Of a stretch of 44,901 nucleotides of DNA, positions 1 to 7,287 are shown piece by piece (position 1 is the stretch's first letter; each line of letters starts with the position of its first letter). The stretch spans positions 465,513 to 510,413 of the forward strand of contig CACGZD010000001.1 in assembly GCA_902577425.1 (NCBI GenBank), in the 5' to 3' direction. This DNA comes from an uncultured Alphaproteobacteria bacterium. Lineage in GTDB: Bacteria; Pseudomonadota; Alphaproteobacteria; HIMB59; GCA-002718135. The notes beneath the pieces were generated by a model, which searched no databases, was not told the DNA's origin, and saw only the letters and a program-made list of their open reading frames with translations. The position numbers and the translations under genes were made by a program.

Positions 1-54
1 TATCACATTATTTGATTATTATAGTAACAATAATAAACAATCTCTAAACTAAAA

Positions 55-1236
55 CTAAATCCCCATAGCATATTTGGTAATTTGGTTTTTTATTTTTTTT
101 GTTTTATTTATAAAAGAAAAGCCGCTTTTTCTGATAAAATTTATTTTTTTACTTTCATCTAAAAAAATAGAATTTAATTTATCGGTGACTTGATAAAGGG
201 TATATGCATGATGATGAGAAAGAGTGTGATAATTTTTACAAACAAACTCTATTCCTAAATCTAAACCATTCTTTTTAGCATGAGTAATAATTTTCAATAA
301 ATTTTTTACATCTCTTACGCCCAAATTCCATCCTTGACCAGCAATAGGATGCAAAGAATGAGCAGAGTCTCCGACGTATACCAATCTTTTATCATAAAAT
401 TTAGTATTTATATGTGCAGATAAATCAAAAACTTTTGTATCAAAAAAATTAATTATTTTTCCTGTATAGTTAAAAATTTTTTCTTCTAATATTTTTTTTC
501 TTAAAGTTAAATTGGTTTTTAATAGATTTTTAGAAAAATTACTTGGATTACTCCAAATCAATGACGAGTTATAAGTATTATTGTTTAATGACTTCATGGG
601 AAGTAAGGCAAGGGGTCCTGATTTTAAGAATATTTCATAAGCTATATTATTAAGATTTTTTTTGTGACTAAAATTTGTAACAAAAGCACTATGATTGTAT
701 TTTTTTTTGAAAGTAGATGTTCCAAAAATTTCCCTAATAAAACTATTTTTTCCATCAGCGCTAATTAAAAGTTTAGAAACAATCTTCTTATTACCAGAAA
801 ACACTGTTATACTTTCTTGATTGGTTTCAATTTTTTCAAGCGGGGTATCTTGCAAAATTTTGAGATTATTTTTTAATTTTAATAATTTTATTAATTCATT
901 TTTAATTTCAGTATTTTTTACTACATAACCTAAGTTTCCCAAATGCTCAGAGTTACTAAAATTTATGTTTCTAGATATATTGCGGTCAAAAACTTTGATG
1001 GTTTTTATTTTTTCACAGTGTTTATAAATACCTTTCCATATTCCTAATTCTTCAAAAAATAATTTTGAACCTTCAGCAATAGCAGTTGTTCTAAAATCTT
1101 TTTTATTTAAATCTGAAAAAATAATACCAGCATCAATTAACAAAACCCTTAATTCGAGGGAACTTAAAGCACAAGCTGTCAAAAGGCCGGTCAGTCCTCC
1201 ACCCACAATTACTATGTCAGTTTTAATTTCTTTCAT
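55..1236 (-). CDS. UbiH/UbiF/VisC-family FAD-dependent monooxygenase
   Basis: Probable aromatic-ring hydroxylase of ubiquinone biosynthesis, acting at the inner face of the cytoplasmic membrane with FAD and NAD(P)H. The 393-residue protein has the usual family length. An N-terminal Rossmann fold carries GGGLTG at residues 12-17, and the second FAD motif, starting GDSAH and followed by P and GQG, begins near residue 289. These two motifs define the family. Which ring position is hydroxylated (UbiH, UbiF, UbiI or UbiL type) cannot be told from sequence alone. The gene stands alone on the minus strand, diverging from ftsK with a 65-bp gap. That gap has a TATAAT-like hexamer at 1265-1270 on the plus strand but no convincing -35 box. 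Confidence 0.88.
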   Translation of the reverse strand: MKEIKTDIVIVGGGLTGLLTACALSSLELRVLLIDAGIIFSDLNKKDFRTTAIAEGSKLFFEELGIWKGIYKHCEKIKTIKVFDRNISRNINFSNSEHLGNLGYVVKNTEIKNELIKLLKLKNNLKILQDTPLEKIETNQESITVFSGNKKIVSKLLISADGKNSFIREIFGTSTFKKKYNHSAFVTNFSHKKNLNNIAYEIFLKSGPLALLPMKSLNNNTYNSSLIWSNPSNFSKNLLKTNLTLRKKILEEKIFNYTGKIINFFDTKVFDLSAHINTKFYDKRLVYVGDSAHSLHPIAGQGWNLGVRDVKNLLKIITHAKKNGLDLGIEFVCKNYHTLSHHHAYTLYQVTDKLNSIFLDESKKINFIRKSGFSFINKTKKIKNQITKYAMGI

Positions 1237-1301
1237 AATTTCCTTCGAATTACCTTAATCTATATATAATACAAATAAATAATATTAACTAAGCTAATCT
1301 A

Positions 1302-3527
1302 ATGCGTCTATTTATAACAGAAAAAATAAAAGCTCTTATTTGTATAATTTTTGCTATAGTTTCTTTTATTTCACTCATATCCTTTAACCCGAACGATCCT
1401 GGAATAAATTTTGTAGGCAACAACAATGAAATAACCAACATGATGGGCATATTTGGAGCATACTTTTCTAGCACTTTATATATTTTTTTAGGTTATTCTA
1501 GCTACCTACTACCAATTTTTTTTATTGCTCACGGTTTTATTTCTCTCGTAAAAAACAAAAGGGAGAGCATTATAATAAAATTGATAATTCTTTTGTTTGG
1601 AATTATTTTTCTAAATTATAGTATATATATTTTAGATAATAATTTTTCACTATTAAGTATCCTTTTAAACGATATTTCTAGTCCTTTGTTGGAAAAAATA
1701 TTTCACTCGAAATTTTTTAGTCAAACAATATCAATTGTATTGGGTTTGGTTTCTATACTTTTAATAATATATAGTATTAATATAAACTTAAAATATTTTT
1801 CAAAATCCAATAAATTTATTTACAATATAATTATAATAATTGTACTACCAATAAAATTAATTTTATTGCCCTTGAAAAAAATTACCAATAAAAAACCAAT
1901 TGATAATCTAATAATCCATAAAAAAAATAATAAAAGAAAAGTTGAACCAACAATTTTAAAGGGTTTTAAAAATAAAAAAGTTTTTTTGAAACAAAGCATA
2001 TCTCAAAAAACTTTTGGTGAATCAAATTATATTTTGCCAAATATAAATTTATTAAAAAAATCAGTTCAAAAAAAATTATCTTCAAGGGAGTTAGAAAAAA
2101 TTAATTTAGATCTAGCTAAAAAATTAGAATCTACGCTTGAAGAATATGGAGTAGAAGGAAAGATTGTAAACTACAAGTCTGGACCTGTAGTGACTTTATT
2201 TGAGTTTGTGCCAGCTGCAGGAGTTAAAACTAGTAAAATTGTTGGTTTATCTGAAGATATTGCAAGGGCTATGTCATCTATAAGTACAAGAATAGCCACC
2301 CAGCCAGGTAAAACCAGCGTTGGCATTGAAATTCCTAACCAAAAGAGGGAAGCAGTTCTTTTAGGCGACCTAATAGATGATGAATACTTTAAAAATAGTG
2401 AGGAAGGATTAATTCTAGCTTTAGGAAAAAATATATCGGGTGAAAAAAAGTTTACAAATTTAGAAAAAATGCCCCACTTGCTAATTGCCGGAACAACTGG
2501 GTCGGGTAAATCTGTAGGAATTAATTCTATGATTATTAGTTTGTTGTACAAATTTACTCCTAGTGAATGCAAATTAATTCTTATCGATCCTAAAATGCTT
2601 GAGCTCAGTGTTTATGAAGATATTCCGCATTTATTAACTCCAGTTGTTACAAATCCAAATAAAGCTGTTTATGCTCTTAAGTGGGTAGTTAGAGAAATGG
2701 AAACTCGTTATAGATTAATGAGTTCGCTAAATGTTAAAAATATAAATTCTTTTAATCTAAAAATCATAAAAGCTATTTCTGGTGGTAGAAAACTTTATAG
2801 AGAAGCTCAGACAGGAATAGACAAAGAAACAAGAAGGCCAATTATTGAAAAAAAAGAAATCAGCCTTGAAAAAATGCCACTTATAGTAGTTGTAATTGAT
2901 GAAATGGCTGACCTAATGATGGTTGCTGGAAAAGAAGTGGAGAACCTTGTTCAAAGATTGGCACAAATGGCAAGAGCATCAGGAATACATATAATAGCTG
3001 CCACGCAACGACCAAGTGTTGATGTAATAACAGGTACAATAAAAGCCAACTTTCCAAGTCGAATAAGTTTCAGAGTAGCTAGTCGTTTTGACAGCAGAAC
3101 AATATTAAATGAAATGGGGGCTGAACAACTTTTAGGAAGTGGGGATATGTTGTTCATTGAAAACGGCGCAAGCTTAAATAGAGTACATGGTGGTTTTGTA
3201 TCTGAAAATGAGATTGAATCTATAGTTAATTATATTAAATCGCAAAAAACGAATGAGGTTCAGGAAGATATAACTATAGAAAATTATGAAAATGATAAAC
3301 AGGCTGGTTTAGAACTTGAATTTTCAAATAAAAATGTTGATGAATTGTATGAAAAAGCAGTTAATCTTGTAATAGATCAACAAAAAGTTTCTACTAGCTT
3401 TGTTCAAAGATACTTACAAATAGGATACAATAGAGCTGCAAGAATTGTAGAAAAGATGGAAGAAGATGGCATTATAAGTGAACCAAGTAATGCAGGGAAA
3501 AGAAATGTGCTTGCTAAGAATAAGTAA
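1302..3527 (+). CDS. ftsK: DNA translocase FtsK
   Basis: Septum-anchored DNA pump that moves the chromosome terminus during division and activates XerCD at dif. The N-terminal ~190 residues hold several hydrophobic membrane helices, followed by a short Lys/Asn-rich linker, so this is a compact FtsK of 741 residues. The motor domain has Walker A (GTTGSGKS, about residue 396) and Walker B (VVVIDEMADL, about residue 529). The last ~60 residues form the winged-helix gamma domain (QRYLQIGYNRAARI) that reads KOPS sequences. The 3' end overlaps lolA by 23 bp, so both are probably on one transcript. The ftsK-lolA pair is common in Alphaproteobacteria. Confidence 0.96.
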   Translation: MRLFITEKIKALICIIFAIVSFISLISFNPNDPGINFVGNNNEITNMMGIFGAYFSSTLYIFLGYSSYLLPIFFIAHGFISLVKNKRESIIIKLIILLFGIIFLNYSIYILDNNFSLLSILLNDISSPLLEKIFHSKFFSQTISIVLGLVSILLIIYSININLKYFSKSNKFIYNIIIIIVLPIKLILLPLKKITNKKPIDNLIIHKKNNKRKVEPTILKGFKNKKVFLKQSISQKTFGESNYILPNINLLKKSVQKKLSSRELEKINLDLAKKLESTLEEYGVEGKIVNYKSGPVVTLFEFVPAAGVKTSKIVGLSEDIARAMSSISTRIATQPGKTSVGIEIPNQKREAVLLGDLIDDEYFKNSEEGLILALGKNISGEKKFTNLEKMPHLLIAGTTGSGKSVGINSMIISLLYKFTPSECKLILIDPKMLELSVYEDIPHLLTPVVTNPNKAVYALKWVVREMETRYRLMSSLNVKNINSFNLKIIKAISGGRKLYREAQTGIDKETRRPIIEKKEISLEKMPLIVVVIDEMADLMMVAGKEVENLVQRLAQMARASGIHIIAATQRPSVDVITGTIKANFPSRISFRVASRFDSRTILNEMGAEQLLGSGDMLFIENGASLNRVHGGFVSENEIESIVNYIKSQKTNEVQEDITIENYENDKQAGLELEFSNKNVDELYEKAVNLVIDQQKVSTSFVQRYLQIGYNRAARIVEKMEEDGIISEPSNAGKRNVLAKNK

Positions 3528-4116
3528 AAAAAAATTAATATTTCTCTTATTTTTTTTGTTTATAATTTTTTTGTTACCAAATCAAAGTAATGGAAATCAA
3601 ACTATCATAAGTTCAAAAATATCAAATTATTTTTTTAAAATTAATAATTTTACTTCAAAATTTATTCAAAGTGATTCTGAAGGAATTCAAGAAGGAAATA
3701 TTTATCTTAGCAATAAAGTTAAAAGAATAAAAATTCATTATAATGAACCTACTAATATTGTTTTTGTTTTAAAAAATAACAAGGCAATGTATTTCAATGT
3801 AGACTTAGAAGAAGTTGAATATTTTAATACTAAAAATTCTATAGCTGATATTTTTTTTAAGGTTTTTTATGATGAAAAATTTTTTTATGATTCAACAATT
3901 ATTGAAAAAAAAAATACAATAGAAATAAAAAAAACTATTATTACAAATGAGGAAGAAAGGGAAATTCTGATTTTTTTTGAAAAAAATCCGCTTATAATAA
4001 AACAAATAAAGATTAAGGAAAATGAGGGTTATAGGGTTATGACTTTTATTAATCCAAATTTTAATATTTCATTTAAAAAGAATTTTTTTAGTATTGCCAA
4101 CCCATTGCTAAATTAG
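3505..4116 (+). CDS. lolA: Outer-membrane lipoprotein carrier protein LolA
   Basis: Periplasmic chaperone that ferries lipoproteins from LolCDE to the outer membrane. The N-terminus has a basic stretch and a long hydrophobic core typical of a signal peptide. The mature part starts with the LolA pattern NFTSKFIQSDSEG, then a Gly-rich turn and a strand matching the family (xGxxYL...K...YxxP). I chose ATG 3505 because AGGGAA lies a few bases upstream. An in-frame GTG at 3478 and ATG at 3490 are possible but would delay the signal peptide. The gene overlaps the ftsK end and converges with the regulator gene, overlapping its 3' end by 9 bp. Sequence conservation is modest, so the family call rests partly on position after ftsK. 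Confidence 0.85.
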   Translation: MCLLRISKKKLIFLLFFLFIIFLLPNQSNGNQTIISSKISNYFFKINNFTSKFIQSDSEGIQEGNIYLSNKVKRIKIHYNEPTNIVFVLKNNKAMYFNVDLEEVEYFNTKNSIADIFFKVFYDEKFFYDSTIIEKKNTIEIKKTIITNEEEREILIFFEKNPLIIKQIKIKENEGYRVMTFINPNFNISFKKNFFSIANPLLN

Positions 4117-4716
4117 CTTTTTAATCTCTAAACTATCATTTTTAACAGAGGATATATTAAGCCCACTATCTATAGTCAAAAACTTATTTCTAATTCTTGT
4201 TAGATGAGAGTCAAGAGATTTTGTATCCACAATTTTTTGTAAATTTAAAATTTTTTCTTGTATGTAATCTTTTTTAATAACTTTATTCTTAAAAAAAATT
4301 TTAATTATCTCAAATTCTTTTTCTGTAACATATATTTTTTTTTGATTGTTAGAGTTAATTAAAAAACTATCTTGAGACAAATAAATATCTTTATATGAAA
4401 TATTTGTTTCTTTGTATTTTTTAATCAATTTTTGAAATGTTGAAATATTGGTTGGATAAAAAATTACATTATAACTTGAAGGAATTATATCTTGTAAGGA
4501 CTTGTGTGCGAAGACTTGGGAGTTTTGATTATTTGGATTTTCTAAAATGTTAGTGAGATCATTTTTGGATATATTTTTTTGTAAAATTATTAATTTTAAA
4601 TCATTAAACTCATAAGGTTTTTCCATTTCAATAAAATTAAAATTAAAATTTTTTTCTAAAAAAGTTGTTATCTTATCACTTTTTGTTAAGTCTTTTGCAG
4701 AAAAATTAATTTTCAT
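4108..4716 (-). CDS. OmpR-type winged-helix regulator with degenerate receiver domain
   Basis: Likely DNA-binding regulator of about 202 residues. The C-terminal ~80 residues match the OmpR/PhoB winged helix: VTEKEFEIIKIF, then a helix ending in DSHLTRIRNKF. The N-terminal half looks like a receiver fold but lacks the usual marks: no acidic pair after the first strand, the third-strand Asp that would be phosphorylated is replaced (LIILQ), and the Lys-Pro of the last strand reads Tyr-Pro. It may therefore work without phosphorylation. I chose ATG 4716 because it overlaps the yggS stop by 11 bp (translational coupling); the upstream ATG at 4794 would lie far inside yggS. No kinase gene is nearby. 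The target genes are unknown; the porin next door is only a guess. Confidence 0.72.
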   Translation of the reverse strand: MKINFSAKDLTKSDKITTFLEKNFNFNFIEMEKPYEFNDLKLIILQKNISKNDLTNILENPNNQNSQVFAHKSLQDIIPSSYNVIFYPTNISTFQKLIKKYKETNISYKDIYLSQDSFLINSNNQKKIYVTEKEFEIIKIFFKNKVIKKDYIQEKILNLQKIVDTKSLDSHLTRIRNKFLTIDSGLNISSVKNDSLEIKKLI

Positions 4717-5359
4717 ATTCTCTATTTCCAAATAATAATGTTCCAACCCTAATATATGAGGCTCCACATTTAAGCCCATCAATATAATCTCCACTCATTC
4801 CCATGCTAAGATGAATTAAATTATTTCTTTTTGCAATATTATTTAAGTTCTTAAAATAAAATATAGGATTTTTATCTATAGGAGGTATACACATCAAGCC
4901 TGTAATATTTAATTTTAAATCTTGCTTACAGTACTTTATAAAATCATCTGCTTCTTCTGGAAAAATTCCGCTTTTATTTTTTTCTTTACCTATATTTACT
5001 TGAATAAAAAAAACTTTATTTTTAATTGATTCTGCATGTTTACTAAACTCATTGGCCAGTTTTTCTCTATCAAGAGTTTGAAATAGATCAAATATTTTAA
5101 TAGCATTCTTAACTTTATTAGTTTGAAGAGGCCCTGTTAAGTGGAGTTCTAAATCTTGAAAACTACTTTTTAAATTCAAAAATTTTTTTTCTGCTTCTTG
5201 AACCCTGTTTTCTCCAAAAATTCTAATTCCATAATTTATGGCTGTTTTAATAGTTTCAGAAGAGTGATTTTTAGAAACTGCTACAATTTTTACATTTTTT
5301 ATGCCATATTTGGCTATATTTTGCTGAATTTCCTGATAATTTAAAGAATTAAAGCTCAT
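4706..5359 (-). CDS. YggS/PROSC-family pyridoxal-phosphate homeostasis protein
   Basis: Cytosolic PLP-binding protein thought to buffer PLP and amino/keto-acid pools; no enzymatic activity is established for the family. It is 217 residues, slightly short but full-length in layout. The PLP lysine is in VAVSKNHS (about residue 30), followed by FGENRVQEA, the hallmark of the family. Later come HLTGPLQTNK and the C-terminal phosphate-binding SMGMSGDY and RVGTLLFG. It is the first gene of a minus-strand pair with the degenerate response regulator. A 7-bp inverted repeat (5364-5381) sits directly before its start codon. Confidence 0.93.
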   Translation of the reverse strand: MSFNSLNYQEIQQNIAKYGIKNVKIVAVSKNHSSETIKTAINYGIRIFGENRVQEAEKKFLNLKSSFQDLELHLTGPLQTNKVKNAIKIFDLFQTLDREKLANEFSKHAESIKNKVFFIQVNIGKEKNKSGIFPEEADDFIKYCKQDLKLNITGLMCIPPIDKNPIFYFKNLNNIAKRNNLIHLSMGMSGDYIDGLKCGASYIRVGTLLFGNREYEN

Positions 5360-5363
5360 TTTA

Positions 5364-5381
5364 TGTTGTAAAAATACAACA
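5364..5381 (-). repeat. Inverted repeat over the yggS translation start region
   Basis: TGTTGTA-AAAA-TACAACA is a perfect 7-bp inverted repeat with a 4-base loop. It ends 4 bases before the yggS ATG on the minus strand, covering the place where a ribosome-binding site would lie. It could be an operator or an mRNA hairpin. No SD-like sequence is visible there. Confidence 0.5.
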
Positions 5382-5440
5382 ATTTTTCAAAAAAATCACA
5401 AATTTTGTTATAAAATTCGAATAAAATTGCATTTTTGTGT

Positions 5441-5473
5441 AGATGTTCATCTGTGTAAAAATAACTTTTACAC
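5441..5473 (+). promoter_or_regulatory. Two adjacent inverted repeats in porin leader
   Basis: Two inverted repeats abut with no gap. AGATG-TT-CATCT spans 5441-5452. Arms GTGTAAAA (5453-5460) and TTTTACAC (5466-5473) enclose a 5-base loop. They lie 38-70 bases before the porin start. They could be operators or leader hairpins. I could not fix the -35/-10 boxes with confidence, so whether these are transcribed is not known. Confidence 0.6.
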
Positions 5474-5475
5474 TA

Positions 5476-5493
5476 TTAATGAATATTCATTAA
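5476..5493 (+). promoter_or_regulatory. 18-bp perfect palindrome before porin SD
   Basis: TTAATGAATATTCATTAA is a perfect palindrome. It ends 6 bases before the strong AAGGAG ribosome-binding site of the porin gene (5499-5504) and 2 bases after the preceding inverted repeat. As DNA it looks like a dimer-bound operator; as RNA it would make a hairpin next to the ribosome-binding site. Confidence 0.65.
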
Positions 5494-5510
5494 CTCAAAA
5501 GGAGTAAATT

Positions 5511-6587
5511 ATGAAAAAAGAACTATTAATCGCGTCTGCTCTAGTTGGATCTTTAGGTCTAGCTGGTGTGGCTGAAGCGGCTTCTGCTACTATGTCAGGA
5601 CACAATCGTGTTGGTGTTGTAGGAACAGATGCTGATAACGCAACAAATGGATCTACTAATGCTGAAAGCAGACAGTCTACTTTTTCTGTTAGCTTATCTG
5701 AAACTACTGATGGTGGTATCGGAATCTCTACTGGTTTTGACCTTTCAGAGGAAACTCAAGTTCTAGACGCTAGTGGTATTACTCTTACTTTCACAAGTGG
5801 TGCTAAGTTAGACTTAATTGAAGCAGGTAATGCAGCAAACACTCATATTGCTACAGTTCCTGGTGCTTCAGGTGAAATGGGAATTTCTGCTGCTACTGAT
5901 ACTAACGCTCCAACTACTCTAACATTTGCTAGTGGTGGTGATAACGTTGGTTTCGAATTCCACACTGCTGCTGATGCATTCGGTGTTGAAGGTTTAAAAG
6001 CTAGTGTATCTTTCTCAGATAACAGTGATGCAGCTAACACTACTGGTGCACACACTGACGCTGGAATGATGTCAATTGGTGCTTCATACGTTACAACTGC
6101 TGGTGACAGTACTGTAACTATTGGTGGTGGTTTATACCAAGGTTCTACAACTTCAACTACTTCACTTTATGAAGATGAAGGATATGTAGTTTCTATTTCT
6201 GCTGTAACTGGCGACCTAACTGTAGGTTTTGGTTATGCTGATGGTACTAACCAAGCTCAAGCTGGCGCTAATCAGATGGACGGAAACGCAAGTGGTACAA
6301 CTGTAACTGGTGCGTCTGTTGTAAAAGCTGGTGCTAAGTATGTGAGTGGTGATATTACTTTTGCTGTAGGCGTAACTGCTGGTGAAGGTAATGACGGTGA
6401 CCACGCTGCTGCTGTTTCAGGGTCTAACGACTCTCATGACGCAACAAGCGCAAGTATTTCTTATGCTGTTGCTTCAGGTGTTACTGCAGTTCTTGGTTGG
6501 ACAGATGTTTCTAGAGACGATGACGGTGCAGCTGCATCTGATGCTTCTGGATCTTCATGGTATGTTGGGGCAACTGTAAGCTTCTAA
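5511..6587 (+). CDS. Outer-membrane porin
   Basis: General diffusion porin of the outer membrane, 358 residues. A clear Sec signal peptide ends at AEA (residue 23). The mature chain shows alternating beta-strand patterns rich in Gly, Ala, Ser and Thr, with no Cys, and ends in the aromatic C-terminal signature (WYVGATVSF, final Phe) recognised by the BAM complex. Acidic residues greatly outnumber Lys/Arg, suggesting a cation-preferring channel (inference). Codon use and base composition are visibly richer in G+C than the neighbours, as expected for a very highly expressed gene. Translation starts after a strong AAGGAG; the gene has its own leader repeats and terminator, so it is monocistronic. 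The substrate is unknown. Confidence 0.88.
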   Translation: MKKELLIASALVGSLGLAGVAEAASATMSGHNRVGVVGTDADNATNGSTNAESRQSTFSVSLSETTDGGIGISTGFDLSEETQVLDASGITLTFTSGAKLDLIEAGNAANTHIATVPGASGEMGISAATDTNAPTTLTFASGGDNVGFEFHTAADAFGVEGLKASVSFSDNSDAANTTGAHTDAGMMSIGASYVTTAGDSTVTIGGGLYQGSTTSTTSLYEDEGYVVSISAVTGDLTVGFGYADGTNQAQAGANQMDGNASGTTVTGASVVKAGAKYVSGDITFAVGVTAGEGNDGDHAAAVSGSNDSHDATSASISYAVASGVTAVLGWTDVSRDDDGAAASDASGSSWYVGATVSF

Positions 6588-6607
6588 TAAACCTATAAAA
6601 TTTTATA

Positions 6608-6638
6608 TAAAAGCGGCCTTAGGCCGCTTTTTTTTTGT
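6608..6638 (+). terminator. Rho-independent terminator of the porin gene
   Basis: Arms AAGCGGCC (6611-6618) and GGCCGCTT (6622-6629) form an 8-bp GC-rich stem with a 3-base loop, extended by A-T pairs and followed by a run of T. It is the only strong intrinsic terminator I see in the window, and it lies about 20 bp after the porin stop. Confidence 0.93.
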
Positions 6639-6675
6639 TTATTTTACTTAAGCATTATTATACTAAAGACTATTG

Positions 6676-7284
6676 ATGGATAAATTGCCAAAAATATTAT
6701 TGTTAATTGTTCTTCTATTTTTTTTCTCCTCATGTGCTGGAGATGGTGAAAAAAAAGATACATCAGAATTATATGCAAAAAGCCAAACTCGTGGAGCAAT
6801 TATTGAAAGAGCTGGTGTAACAATGGGAACTGATAATACTCGATCAGGAAGAAAGTTACAAATGGAAGTTGCTGAAAATAAGCTTCGAACCGGAGGCGGA
6901 TTATTTGGAAAAAAAGGCGGTATTGATTTGCTTAACCAAGATAACAAAACAGCTTCTATAGGAGTTGGCATGCCAATTAATCCATATTTATGGAAAGCAA
7001 GTCTTGAGACAATAAATTTTATGCCTTTATCTTCAGCTGATCCTTTTGCAGGTTTAATTATTACTGATTGGTACTCGCAAAATAATACAAATGAACGATG
7101 CAAAATTAATATTTTTATAAAAGGTGTAGAATTGAAAACTTCCAACTTAAAAGTTAATTCTTTCTGCCAAACATTGTCTGATACAAATAATTGGGTTAGT
7201 GATGAAACAGATGTTGAGATTAATGCTCAAATTGAAAATGCAATTTTAAATAAAGCAAAAAAACTCAAACTTTCAACAAATTAA
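6676..7284 (+). CDS. DUF3576-type lipoprotein
   Basis: Predicted lipoprotein of unknown function, about 202 residues. A short basic start and hydrophobic core lead to a lipobox (FFSSC, Cys at about residue 20), so it should be lipidated and held in the inner or outer membrane. The mature region matches the alphaproteobacterial DUF3576 pattern: a Gly-rich middle (GGGLFGKKGG) followed by NPYLWKASLETINFMPLSSADPFAG and IITDWY. Such proteins commonly sit directly before leuS-lptE-holA in Alphaproteobacteria, as here, which hints at an envelope role. ATG 6676 is chosen; a TTG directly before it at 6673 is also in frame. A TATACT hexamer at 6659-6664 may be the -10 box, giving almost no leader. Confidence 0.82.
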   Translation: MDKLPKILLLIVLLFFFSSCAGDGEKKDTSELYAKSQTRGAIIERAGVTMGTDNTRSGRKLQMEVAENKLRTGGGLFGKKGGIDLLNQDNKTASIGVGMPINPYLWKASLETINFMPLSSADPFAGLIITDWYSQNNTNERCKINIFIKGVELKTSNLKVNSFCQTLSDTNNWVSDETDVEINAQIENAILNKAKKLKLSTN

Positions 7285-7287
7285 ATC

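Noticed and set aside
5843-6055. Minus-strand open frame inside the porin
   Set aside because: It is a shadow of porin codon bias, with no recognisable protein features or start signal.
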